This document shows, piece by piece, positions 53,601 through 61,917 of a stretch of 64,000 nucleotides of DNA. The notes under the pieces are model-generated. The model saw only the letters and a list, made by a program, of their open reading frames with translations. It was not told where the DNA came from and made no database searches. The stretch lies in the NCBI GenBank assembly GCA_905197685.1, contig CAJJZS010000010.1, forward strand, positions 23,134-87,133. Reading direction: 5' to 3'. Origin of the DNA: an uncultured Oscillospiraceae bacterium. Lineage in GTDB: Bacteria; Bacillota; Clostridia; Oscillospirales; Ruminococcaceae. The position numbers and the translations under genes were made by a program. Within the stretch, counting starts at the first letter, position 1, and each line of letters begins with the position of its first letter.

Positions 53601-54134
53601 ATGGATACTTATCATTTAAAAGTAGCGGGACTGGAACGGGATCTTCCGGTTTGTCCGTTGGGCAACGGGGTTTCCATCGCAGGTTTTGTGATGTTTTCCG
53701 ATGTGGAGCTGACTGTTGCCTGCGCCACAGAGCTGTTAAAGCTGCTGCCGGAGCATGATGTTTTGCTGACAGCGGAATCCAAAGGAATCCCGCTGGCTTA
53801 CGAAATGTCCCGCCAAAGCGGAAAACGCTATATCTTGGCAAGAAAGAGCAAAAAGCTGTATATGAAAAATGCCGTTGAGGTGGATGTACAGTCCATCACC
53901 ACAAACGGCTTGCAGAAGCTGTTTCTTTCCGGCGACGATATGGAATATCTCAAAGGAAAACGGGTGCTGCTGGTAGACGATGTAATCAGCACCGGCGAGT
54001 CGCTGCGCGCATTGGAAAAGCTGACCGAAAAGGCAGGCGGCGAGATTGCGGGCAGAGCAGCCGTTTTGGCAGAGGGCGACGCTGCAAAGCGCAAGGATAT
54101 TATCTTCCTGGCTCCGCTGCCATTGATTCAATAA
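53601..54134 (+). CDS. Phosphoribosyltransferase (adenine/xanthine PRTase-like)
   Basis: 177 residues. The PRPP loop VLLVDDVISTGESLRALEKL is clear, with LTAESKGIPLAYEMSRQSGK before it. It resembles adenine phosphoribosyltransferases, or the PurR-type C-terminal domain, but lacks an HTH. The base specificity is not certain. The ATG at 53601 follows GAAAGGAAAGAG; the GTG/TTG-opened frame before it (53565) is non-coding. Forms a probable transcript with the HIT gene. Confidence 0.85.
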   Translation: MDTYHLKVAGLERDLPVCPLGNGVSIAGFVMFSDVELTVACATELLKLLPEHDVLLTAESKGIPLAYEMSRQSGKRYILARKSKKLYMKNAVEVDVQSITTNGLQKLFLSGDDMEYLKGKRVLLVDDVISTGESLRALEKLTEKAGGEIAGRAAVLAEGDAAKRKDIIFLAPLPLIQ

Positions 54135-54165
54135 AAATTGATTCGGGAATGAATCGCTAAGAACA

Positions 54166-54206
54166 GAATCCCCGACCGTTTTTTGGGAAGCGGTCGGGGA
54201 TTTTTG
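54166..54206 (+). terminator. Intrinsic terminator after the phosphoribosyltransferase
   Basis: AATCCCCGACCG pairs with CGGTCGGGGATT and is followed by TTT. The outer arms resemble the dispersed palindrome family, but it lacks the CGCTTTGTTnTGCGG core. Confidence 0.85.
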
Positions 54207-54248
54207 GCAGAAAAAGGAATTTTGTGCAGAACAAAGACACAAAATATC

Positions 54249-54277
54249 TTGAAAACAAAATGAGAATGTGATATGAT
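54249..54277 (+). promoter_or_regulatory. Promoter of the first secreted protein gene
   Basis: TTGAAA (54249-54254), 17-nt spacer, TATGAT (54272-54277). In the leader, AAAAGGCTTAAGCCTTTT (54297-54314) and TTTTCATGTTC/GAACATGAAAA (54311-54336) form two partly exclusive hairpins just before GGGAGGT. Confidence 0.75.
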
Positions 54278-54359
54278 TTTTACAATATCATTGAGAAAAA
54301 GGCTTAAGCCTTTTCATGTTCCAAAGAACATGAAAATATTGATTAGGGAGGTTTATCAA

Positions 54360-56117
54360 ATGACGCAAAGATGGAAAAAAGCCCTGTCCGTTATGCTGTG
54401 CGCCGCAATCATCACAAGCGGCGGCTTAATCGCATTTGCAGAGGGGGAAACAGAGGAAAACCAACCCGAGTTACAACAGATTGACCAAGGGTACGGGGTA
54501 TCGGAAACGGTGACAGCCGCGATTGCTGCGTTGGAGGATTTGCCGGAGTTGGGCAGCCTGAACGAACAGACCGATGCAGACGCTTTGCTTGCGCAGGTGA
54601 AAGAAGCAAGAGCGGCGGTAGAAGCGCTGACCGAGGAAGAAAAAGCCGCGCTTTGCGAAGACGCCGCCGACCTGATGAACAAGCTGGACGAGCTGGAATT
54701 TTTCTTTGCAAACCGCCCTGTTACCGCGCCGGAAGATGTTGTGACGGAAAGTTTAAACATTGATGAATCTCTGACTAATATTACGATAAACGGAGATATT
54801 GCTGAGGTTTCTACAAAAGAGGAATTTATAGAGGCAGCAAACAATCAAGCAGTAAAAACCATTCTTGTTAAGAATGATATAAATATGACTGGTAATGATG
54901 GAGATGTAATAAACGTCAGTGATAAAATAATCGACCTTAACGGTAATACTGTTTCCGCAAAAAACTTTACTTTGATTTTTGAAGGAACCGATTTTACTAT
55001 CCGAAATGGTAAGATGGATTCTCTGGGAGGTTCTTACGCGTTATTTATTGGAGATAGTCCAACAAGTAATGTTGTAATTGAAAACATTACAGCAAATGCT
55101 GGCATTAATATTTATAACTCCCAAAATGTCATCTTAAGAAATGTGGATATTACAGCAAGGGATTATTATGCAGTTTGGTGTGATAACGGTGGTCAGGCTC
55201 AAATAGAAAGCGGAACATTTAAAGCCAAAGACAATGCAGTCATAGGAATGGCAGCAGAGGACACACAGCTCGAAATTAAAGGCGGTAATTTTGAGACTGA
55301 CGGAAAGAAATTGGTTTTGGAAGGCACGGACGATAAAGGAAGACCTTATAGGGAACCTATTATTTATGGGGGAACCTTTGACTGTTCTGCAAAAGAGTAT
55401 GTAGACGAGTCGATTAAATTTGAGGTTTCTGTACAGGGACAATACAGTTACTATCAAACGATAGATGAAGCGGTTTCAAATGCACCCTCCGGTTCTGTCA
55501 TTATTCCGACCGATGATACAGTAGATGTTGATAAAGCATTTCAATTAACATTGGATTTTAATGATGGAAGCGGAAAAAAGGTAGCGCTTCTTGCAGATGT
55601 TTCCGGAAATGTTGTTCTTCCAAAGCCTGAGAGAACAGACGGAAGATATGAATTTGTTGCTTGGAAAGATGGCAATACGGTTTATCAGGCAGGGACAGAA
55701 ATTACCTTGACAGCTGATATGACACTTATTGCTGAATGGAAAAAACTTCCAAGTGACCCCTCCACCCCAACCACGCCAAACAATCCGTCAACCGGAGGCA
55801 GCAGCACGGTTCAGCAGATGGAGGAACGGGAAAAACCCGATCCTGCGGACAAGAAAGCGGTAGAAGCATACAACTTCTGGAAAGAGGTAAAAGCGAAGAT
55901 TCGCTCTGCCAAAGACGGGAAAATGCTGAAAATCAGCGTGGTTCAAAGCGCGGAATATATGCCCGCAAGCGTGATGCAGACTTTGTATGAACGGAAAAAT
56001 GTGGGACTGACCCTGTACTGGAACGAAAATACGATTGTGATTCCGGCAGGAAAAGCGATGCCCAAACAGCCGATGAAAGCCTACTGGACTGTGAAAAAGC
56101 TGACCGAACTGTATTAA
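54360..56117 (+). CDS. Secreted beta-helix/InlB-B-repeat protein with shared C-terminal domain
   Basis: 585 residues, signal peptide TQRWKKALSVMLCAAIITSG and cleavage after AFA. Residues about 25-120 are helical and acidic; about 135-360 form a parallel-beta-helix-like run of Asn/Ile/Gly turns (NVVIENITANAGINIYNSQN); about 410-460 are an InlB-B-type repeat ending in TLTADMTLIAEWKK. After a Thr/Pro/Ser linker, the final about 95 residues (from KPDPADKKAVEAYNFWKEVK) match the C-terminus of the protein encoded at 58897. No LPXTG sorting signal is seen, so the shared tail may be an anchor. The part at 54740-55740 is more AT-rich than both flanks, suggesting a mosaic or acquired middle. ATG with GGGAGGT. 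Confidence 0.75.
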   Translation: MTQRWKKALSVMLCAAIITSGGLIAFAEGETEENQPELQQIDQGYGVSETVTAAIAALEDLPELGSLNEQTDADALLAQVKEARAAVEALTEEEKAALCEDAADLMNKLDELEFFFANRPVTAPEDVVTESLNIDESLTNITINGDIAEVSTKEEFIEAANNQAVKTILVKNDINMTGNDGDVINVSDKIIDLNGNTVSAKNFTLIFEGTDFTIRNGKMDSLGGSYALFIGDSPTSNVVIENITANAGINIYNSQNVILRNVDITARDYYAVWCDNGGQAQIESGTFKAKDNAVIGMAAEDTQLEIKGGNFETDGKKLVLEGTDDKGRPYREPIIYGGTFDCSAKEYVDESIKFEVSVQGQYSYYQTIDEAVSNAPSGSVIIPTDDTVDVDKAFQLTLDFNDGSGKKVALLADVSGNVVLPKPERTDGRYEFVAWKDGNTVYQAGTEITLTADMTLIAEWKKLPSDPSTPTTPNNPSTGGSSTVQQMEEREKPDPADKKAVEAYNFWKEVKAKIRSAKDGKMLKISVVQSAEYMPASVMQTLYERKNVGLTLYWNENTIVIPAGKAMPKQPMKAYWTVKKLTELY

Positions 56118-56137
56118 GCGAAAAATGACGGGCAAAA

Positions 56138-56171
56138 GAGAAGCTCTCACCGATGGGTGAGAGCTTTTTTT
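56138..56171 (+). terminator. Intrinsic terminator of the first secreted protein gene
   Basis: AAGCTCTCACC pairs with GGGTGAGAGCTT around GAT, followed by TTTTTT. Confidence 0.88.
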
Positions 56172-56187
56172 CTGTGACAGCTTTTTA

Positions 56188-57354
56188 TTACAGGCTGTTA
56201 TAAACCACCTTGCCGTCAATCATGGTTAGTCTGCACAGGGTAAGGCTGCTGAACGGGTGTCCGTCAAAAATAGCAATATCCGCATCTTTGCCCGGTTCCA
56301 GCGAGCCTAAGCGGTCGGCAAGACCAAGCGTTTTTGCGGGGTTTATGGTAACGCCCTCAAAGGCTGCCTGTTCGCTTAACCCGTGGCGCATCAGCAAGCC
56401 GACGGTAGCGGGAAGAACCGCTGTCTGCGAGCCGGTGTCGGCAGTCAGGCTGACGGTAAGCCCTGCCTGAGCGAGGATAGCCGGGGTTTCTAATTTTTTG
56501 TTCCAGATTTCCTGCTTGGAAGGCGACCACAGGTACGGTCCCACGGTGCAGGGCGGATTTTTGGCTTTGAGCGCGTCGGTAATCAAAAAGCCTTCGGTGC
56601 AGTGTTCAATGGTGTAATCCAGATGAAATTCCTCTGCAACGCGCATGACGGTGACAATATCGTCCGAGCGGTGCGCATGGAAGCGGCAGCGCATTTCGCC
56701 GCGCACAACGGGAACCAGAGCCTCTAACTGAAAATCCGGTTCGGGCGCTTTGGTCGGGTCGGTTTCGGCAGCTTTTAAGCGGTCGGAGTAAACCTTTGCG
56801 CGGAACAGGGTCTGGCGCAGCACAGCCGCAACGCCCATGCGGGTCATTGGGGATTTGCCGTTTTGTCCGTAGCAGCGTTTGGGATTTTCACCCATGGCAA
56901 ATTTCATCTGTTCGTGTCCGGGCAGCAGCATTTCGTCGGCGGTTTGAGCGTCGCGCAGTTTGATAACCGCGCCGGTTCCGCAAACCACATTGGCAGAGCC
57001 GGGCAGGATGCAAACGGTGGTAAATCCTGCGTTTCTTACCTTGTCAATCGCATAATCATGCGGATTTACCGCGTCAATTGCGCGCACCTGCGGGGTGACC
57101 GGGTCGGTGATTTCGTTGCCGTCCAGGTTTGGACCGGGGTTGGTGTGCGGTTCGTTAAAGTTTGAGATATGGGTGTGGCAGTCAATCAGTCCGGGAGTGA
57201 CCCAGCAGCCGGAGGCGTCGATAATCTGCGCGTCTTGCGGAACAGAAAGGTCGGGACCGACGGCGACAATCTTGCCGTTTTCTACAAGAACAGTTGCTTT
57301 TTCATAGGTTGGGGCGGTAACGGGAACCACCTTGCCGTTGGTAATTGCGATCAT
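56188..57354 (-). CDS. Amidohydrolase family protein, paralogue 2
   Basis: 388 residues. The metal-dependent hydrolase fold shows MIAITNGKVVPVTAPTYEKA, the first zinc ligands in PGLIDCHTHISNFNEPHT, then FHAHRSDDIVTVMR, TIEHCTEGFLI and TADTGSQTAVLPATVGLLMR (catalytic Asp), and the closing DADIAIFDGHPFS. Substrate unknown (imidazolonepropionase/dipeptidase-like, perhaps a cyclic amide). It starts 18 nt after the next paralogue, which is more than half identical, and both are in one minus-strand transcript. Confidence 0.9.
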   Translation of the reverse strand: MIAITNGKVVPVTAPTYEKATVLVENGKIVAVGPDLSVPQDAQIIDASGCWVTPGLIDCHTHISNFNEPHTNPGPNLDGNEITDPVTPQVRAIDAVNPHDYAIDKVRNAGFTTVCILPGSANVVCGTGAVIKLRDAQTADEMLLPGHEQMKFAMGENPKRCYGQNGKSPMTRMGVAAVLRQTLFRAKVYSDRLKAAETDPTKAPEPDFQLEALVPVVRGEMRCRFHAHRSDDIVTVMRVAEEFHLDYTIEHCTEGFLITDALKAKNPPCTVGPYLWSPSKQEIWNKKLETPAILAQAGLTVSLTADTGSQTAVLPATVGLLMRHGLSEQAAFEGVTINPAKTLGLADRLGSLEPGKDADIAIFDGHPFSSLTLCRLTMIDGKVVYNSL

Positions 57355-57371
57355 GTTGGGAAACTCCTCTC

Positions 57372-58538
57372 CTATAATGTATTTTTCATCACTTCGCCGT
57401 CAATCATAACAAGGCGGCACAGGCTCATGCTGTCAAACGGGTTGCCGTCAAACACCGCGATGTCGGCGTCTTTTCCCGCTTCCAGCGAACCGATACGGTC
57501 CTCCAGCTGCAAAATGCGGGCAGCGTTGACGGTAACGCCCTTTATTGCGTCCTCAAAGGAAAGCCCACGGCGAATCAGCAAACCGATTGTCATCGGCAGA
57601 ACAGAGGTCTGCGAGCCGGTGTCGGCAGTCAGGCAGACGGTGATGTTCGGCTCTTTGCTGAGGATTCCTGCCGTTTCCAACATTCTTCCGTGAATTTCAA
57701 ACTTGCTTGGAGAGGTTAAATGAGGACCGATGACGCAGCGCACCTTCTTTTCATTGAGGACGTCTTTGATTTTATATCCCTCGGTGCAGTGTTCAATCAC
57801 ATAGTCAAGACCGTACTCCTCCGCGATGCCGATGGCGGTGAGGATATCGTCCGAGCGGTGCGCGTGGATTCGGCAGCGCATTTCGCCGCGCACAACGGGA
57901 ACCAAAGCGTTCAGTTTATAGTCCGGTTTGGGCGCTTTGGTCGGGTCGGTTTCGGCAGCCTTTAAAGCATCGGAATAATTTTTGGCATTGTACAGCGTTT
58001 CGCGCAGCAAAGCGGCAACGCCCATGCGGGTCATCGGCATCTGTTTGCGGTTGCCGTAGTTGCGTTTTGGATTTTCGCCCATGGCAAATTTCATCTGTTC
58101 GCTGCCGGCAATTGCCATTTCCTGCGCAGTGTGTCCCCGCAGCTTAATGGAGATTCCCGTGCCGCCGATCACGTTTCCCGAGCCGGGGGTAGAGTATACG
58201 GTGGTAAATCCCGCGTCCCGCACCTCTTTGACAGCAAAATCGTCGGGGTAAACGGCGTCCATTGCGCGGATATGGGACTGAACAGGTCCGCTCATTTCAT
58301 TGCCGTCCGACATTCCCGGCATAGATCCCGGCTCGCCGAAGTTGCAGATATGAGTGTGGCAGTCAATCAGTCCGGGAGTTACCCAACAGCCGGAAGCGTC
58401 GATGATCTGCGCCTCTGCCGGAACGGAAAGGTCCGGACCGACGGCGACAATCTTGCCGTTTTCCACAAGGACGGTTGCTTTTTCATAGGTTGCACCGGTA
58501 ACGGTAATCACTTTGCCGTTGATGATTGCTTTTATCAT
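57372..58538 (-). CDS. Amidohydrolase family protein, paralogue 1
   Basis: 388 residues, the same length as its neighbour. Shared signatures: EKATVLVENGKIVAVGPDLS, ASGCWVTPGLIDCHTHICNF, IHAHRSDDILTAIGIAEEY, VIEHCTEGYKI and LTADTGSQTSVLPMTIGLLI. The ATG at 58538 has GAGGAGG 9 nt before it; the frame upstream to 58583 is non-coding. Strong similarity and adjacency indicate a tandem duplication; differing active-site neighbours imply some divergence in substrate. Confidence 0.9.
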   Translation of the reverse strand: MIKAIINGKVITVTGATYEKATVLVENGKIVAVGPDLSVPAEAQIIDASGCWVTPGLIDCHTHICNFGEPGSMPGMSDGNEMSGPVQSHIRAMDAVYPDDFAVKEVRDAGFTTVYSTPGSGNVIGGTGISIKLRGHTAQEMAIAGSEQMKFAMGENPKRNYGNRKQMPMTRMGVAALLRETLYNAKNYSDALKAAETDPTKAPKPDYKLNALVPVVRGEMRCRIHAHRSDDILTAIGIAEEYGLDYVIEHCTEGYKIKDVLNEKKVRCVIGPHLTSPSKFEIHGRMLETAGILSKEPNITVCLTADTGSQTSVLPMTIGLLIRRGLSFEDAIKGVTVNAARILQLEDRIGSLEAGKDADIAVFDGNPFDSMSLCRLVMIDGEVMKNTL

Positions 58539-58578
58539 AAGCTGATTCCTCCTCTGAACAGGTAAATATTTCAGCTCC

Positions 58579-58607
58579 ATCATAGCACAGTGCAGAAATA
58601 ATGTAAA
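58579..58607 (-). promoter_or_regulatory. Promoter of the amidohydrolase pair
   Basis: TTTACA (58607-58602), 17-nt spacer, TATGAT (58584-58579) on the minus strand. Confidence 0.75.
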
Positions 58608-58752
58608 GTATTTCCTATATTGTTTGTTGTAATTTGTAAATAATTGTGCAGGGTGAACAAGGAACGGCAGATATTTTACTATGTAAGCACAGAATCAAGA
58701 AAGAAAATCCGTAAAAAATTGAGCGTTTTCTGTATTTTTTCGGAAACTTTGC

Positions 58753-58781
58753 TTGACTTTTTAAGAAGAAAGGGATATACT
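58753..58781 (+). promoter_or_regulatory. Promoter of the second secreted protein gene
   Basis: TTGACT (58753-58758), 17-nt spacer, TATACT (58776-58781). The palindromic tandem repeat begins about 13 nt after the -10. Confidence 0.75.
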
Positions 58782-58793
58782 GGGGTCGAAACG

Positions 58794-58866
58794 AAAATAC
58801 TCGAGTATTTTTTTGTGTTACACACAAAAAAATACTCGAGTATTTTTTTGTGTTACACACAAAAAA
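58794..58866 (+). repeat. 35-bp tandem repeat forming a 53-bp perfect palindrome in the leader
   Basis: Two copies of a 35-bp unit (58796-58830 and 58831-58865), each holding the palindrome ATACTCGAGTAT and TTTTTTTGTGTTACACACAA. Together positions 58794-58818 and 58822-58846 are perfect 25-bp inverted arms with a 3-nt loop, and the right arm ends in a run of T. It lies between the promoter and the ribosome binding site, so its transcript can form a very stable hairpin that could act as an attenuator; the second unit offers alternative pairing. Confidence 0.85.
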
Positions 58867-58896
58867 GCTCCTGTTTAGAATTTTGGAGGGTTAAAG

Positions 58897-60144
58897 ATGA
58901 GAAAAACACAGTTCGCAGCCTTTCTCCTGTCAGGATTACTGGTTCTAAACACAGCGATTCCTGCCTTTGCGGAAGGTATGACACAGCAAGCGGAAACTTA
59001 TAAAGTAGACACTACTGCGCCGGTAGTTACCACTGTTTCGCTGAATAAGACAGCGGCAAACGCAGGAGAAACACTGACCCTGAGCATTGAAGCAAGCGAT
59101 GATGTTTCGGGAGTAAGTGGATTTCAAGCAATATTCAGAAACAAAAAAACGGGAGAAGAAATATGGAGTCATCACAGTGATGACGATTTCGGGAATCCTT
59201 TAGAAACAAGGATAGAAATTTCTGAGTATGAGGAAAGTGGAGCATACGAATTACTTTCGGTAAGTGTAATTGATAATGCAAACAATTCACGAGTATATCA
59301 TAAAGATCCGCAACCGGGGTATGAAGAAAAATTACCGAACCAATTGTCCTTTACGGTAACGAATACGGCAGATAAAACAGATAAAAAAGCACCAGAGATT
59401 AAATCAATTTCCATCAATAAAACAACAGTAAACGCAGGAGAAACGCTGACCCTGAGCATTGAAGCAAGCGATGATGTTTCGGGAGTAAGTGGATTTCAAG
59501 CAATATTCAGAAACAAAAAAACGGGAGAAGAAATATGGAGTCATCACAGTGATGACGATTTCGGGAATCCTTTAGAAACAAGGATAGAAATTTCTGAGTA
59601 TGAGGAAAGTGGAGCATACGAATTACTTTCGGTAAGTGTAATTGATAATGCAAACAATTCACGAGTATATCATAAAGATCCGCAACCGGGGTATGAAGAA
59701 GAACTGCCGAATCCACTTTCCTTCACCGTTAAAAATGACGACGAACTTGTACCGGGACAGTCGGAAAATCGCCCGAACAAGCCTCAGCGCCCAAGCAAGC
59801 CGAGCCATTCCGGTTCTTCTTCCGGGGTAGTTGTCAACTATGACAGCGAAAAACCCGACCCGGCAGACAAAAAAGCAATGGAAATGTACGATTTCTGGCA
59901 GAATGTAAAGCGCAAGATTAAAAATACCGAAGAAGGCAAAACACTGCGCGTTGCAGTACCGGCAGAGTATACCTATATGCCGGCAAGCGTGATGGAAACG
60001 CTGCGGTTAAACCCACAGGTCGGCTTAAAATTAAGCTGGGGCAAGGACACCATTGTGATAAAAGCGGGAACTGCGCAGCCCAAACAGAAGCTTAAGGCGT
60101 ACTGGACAAAATCCGCGCTGCTGAAATTATATACGCAGCGGTAA
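58897..60144 (+). CDS. Secreted protein with duplicated Ig-like repeats and shared C-terminal domain
   Basis: 415 residues. Signal peptide RKTQFAAFLLSGLLVLNTAI, cleavage after AFA. Two beta-sandwich (Ig-like) repeats of about 124-residue period, each with SIEASDDVSGVSGFQAIFRN and VSVIDNANNSRVYHKD, are almost identical at the DNA level (59058-59329 against 59430-59701). After a Pro/Ser/Lys linker, the final 90 or so residues (EKPDPADKKAMEMYDFWQ...) match the tail of the protein at 54360. No sortase motif. ATG with GGAGGG. Confidence 0.78.
   Translation: MRKTQFAAFLLSGLLVLNTAIPAFAEGMTQQAETYKVDTTAPVVTTVSLNKTAANAGETLTLSIEASDDVSGVSGFQAIFRNKKTGEEIWSHHSDDDFGNPLETRIEISEYEESGAYELLSVSVIDNANNSRVYHKDPQPGYEEKLPNQLSFTVTNTADKTDKKAPEIKSISINKTTVNAGETLTLSIEASDDVSGVSGFQAIFRNKKTGEEIWSHHSDDDFGNPLETRIEISEYEESGAYELLSVSVIDNANNSRVYHKDPQPGYEEELPNPLSFTVKNDDELVPGQSENRPNKPQRPSKPSHSGSSSGVVVNYDSEKPDPADKKAMEMYDFWQNVKRKIKNTEEGKTLRVAVPAEYTYMPASVMETLRLNPQVGLKLSWGKDTIVIKAGTAQPKQKLKAYWTKSALLKLYTQR
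59058..59701 (+). repeat. Near-identical internal 272-bp direct repeat, 372-bp period
   Basis: 59058-59329 and 59430-59701 differ by only a base or so in what I could compare (ACACTG against ACGCTG near the start). The period is 124 codons, keeping the frame. The near identity, including synonymous sites, means recent duplication or ongoing gene conversion. Confidence 0.88.
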
Positions 60145-60151
60145 TTTCAAC

Positions 60152-60180
60152 TTGTATTTCCCCGAAAACTTTGTTATGAT
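60152..60180 (+). promoter_or_regulatory. Promoter of the acetyltransferase at 60210
   Basis: TTGTAT (60152-60157), 17-nt spacer, TATGAT (60175-60180). The ribosome binding site GGGGGAG follows 16 nt later. Confidence 0.7.
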
Positions 60181-60209
60181 GGAAAAAACAAAGCAAGGGG
60201 GAGCGCAAA

Positions 60210-60767
60210 ATGCAGACAGAAGAATCAAAATTTTCTTCCCGATTTTATGTAAGAAAACTTTCGGAAAAGGATGCGCGGCAGGTATATGACCTGTGCAGAA
60301 CCAATCCCGTTTACTATGAACATATGAAGGAAGAACCGTCTGTGCAGGGAATTGCTGCGGATATGAGCGCGCTGCCGCCGGGCAGCCGACCGGAGAACAA
60401 ATTCTTTGTGGGTTACTATGAAAAGGAAGATCTTGCGGGAAATGCTTCCGACAGTTTGATTGCGGTTTTGGATTTGATTGTCGCTTGGCCGAACGAAGAT
60501 ACCGCCCTGATTGGCTGGCTGATTCTGCACAAATCCCGACAGGGCAGGGGGATTGCCTCTCGGATTGTAAGCGAACTGTCGGAATATCTCAAATCGCGGG
60601 GAGTTTCCCGTATCCGTTTGGGTTATGTCAAAGGCAACGAAGAATCCCGCCGCTTTTGGGAGAAAAACGGTTTTTTGCCCACCGGAGAAGAAAGCGAGCG
60701 GGAAGGATATACCATTGTTGTGATGCAGAAAGAATTGCAGAAATCCTTATTACAAGGATTTTTATAA
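60210..60767 (+). CDS. GNAT family N-acetyltransferase
   Basis: 185 residues. RimI/RimJ-like acetyltransferase: the N-terminal region KLSEKDARQVYDLCRTNPVY, then the strand IGWLILHKSRQGRGIASRIV with the Q/RxxGxGxxI acetyl-CoA loop, and VKGNEESRRFWEKNGFLPTG. Substrate unknown. Single gene with its own promoter and terminator. Confidence 0.86.
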   Translation: MQTEESKFSSRFYVRKLSEKDARQVYDLCRTNPVYYEHMKEEPSVQGIAADMSALPPGSRPENKFFVGYYEKEDLAGNASDSLIAVLDLIVAWPNEDTALIGWLILHKSRQGRGIASRIVSELSEYLKSRGVSRIRLGYVKGNEESRRFWEKNGFLPTGEESEREGYTIVVMQKELQKSLLQGFL

Positions 60768-60825
60768 GTTCTTCCCCGCAATGATTTTTGGTAAGACACG
60801 CGCAATAAAATATTTGCAGTCAGGC

Positions 60826-60880
60826 AGAGCCGACCCGATGCTTTGGGGAAAATTTCCCCGGCACTTCGGGTCGGTTTTTA
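60826..60880 (+). terminator. Terminator of the acetyltransferase gene
   Basis: CCGACCCGA pairs with TCGGGTCGG across a loop with its own GGGGAAAATTTCCCC palindrome, followed by TTTTT. It also lies just beyond the end of sigG on the other strand. Confidence 0.8.
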
Positions 60881-60891
60881 TAATATCTGCC

Positions 60892-61683
<792 letters not shown>

Positions 61684-61815
61684 CGCTTCACTTCCTATCT
61701 GTTTGTTCTGCATATAGTTTTGGAAAAACAGACAGCTTTATTCCTGTAAAAAATTGGAGCAAACAGTCGGAAAGCGATTTGACCGGGATTTTATGAAATT
61801 TTTATCTGTTCAAGG

Positions 61816-61844
61816 TTGTATTTTTCGGGGTAACGATTTATACT
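61816..61844 (+). promoter_or_regulatory. Promoter of the phosphofructokinase gene
   Basis: TTGTAT (61816-61821), 17-nt spacer, TATACT (61839-61844). Confidence 0.7.
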
Positions 61845-61917
61845 AAAGAAAAAAGACCGAAAAGGACAAAAACAGAAAAAAGGATAAAAAAACAACGAAA
61901 ACAGGGAGGTTTTACAG

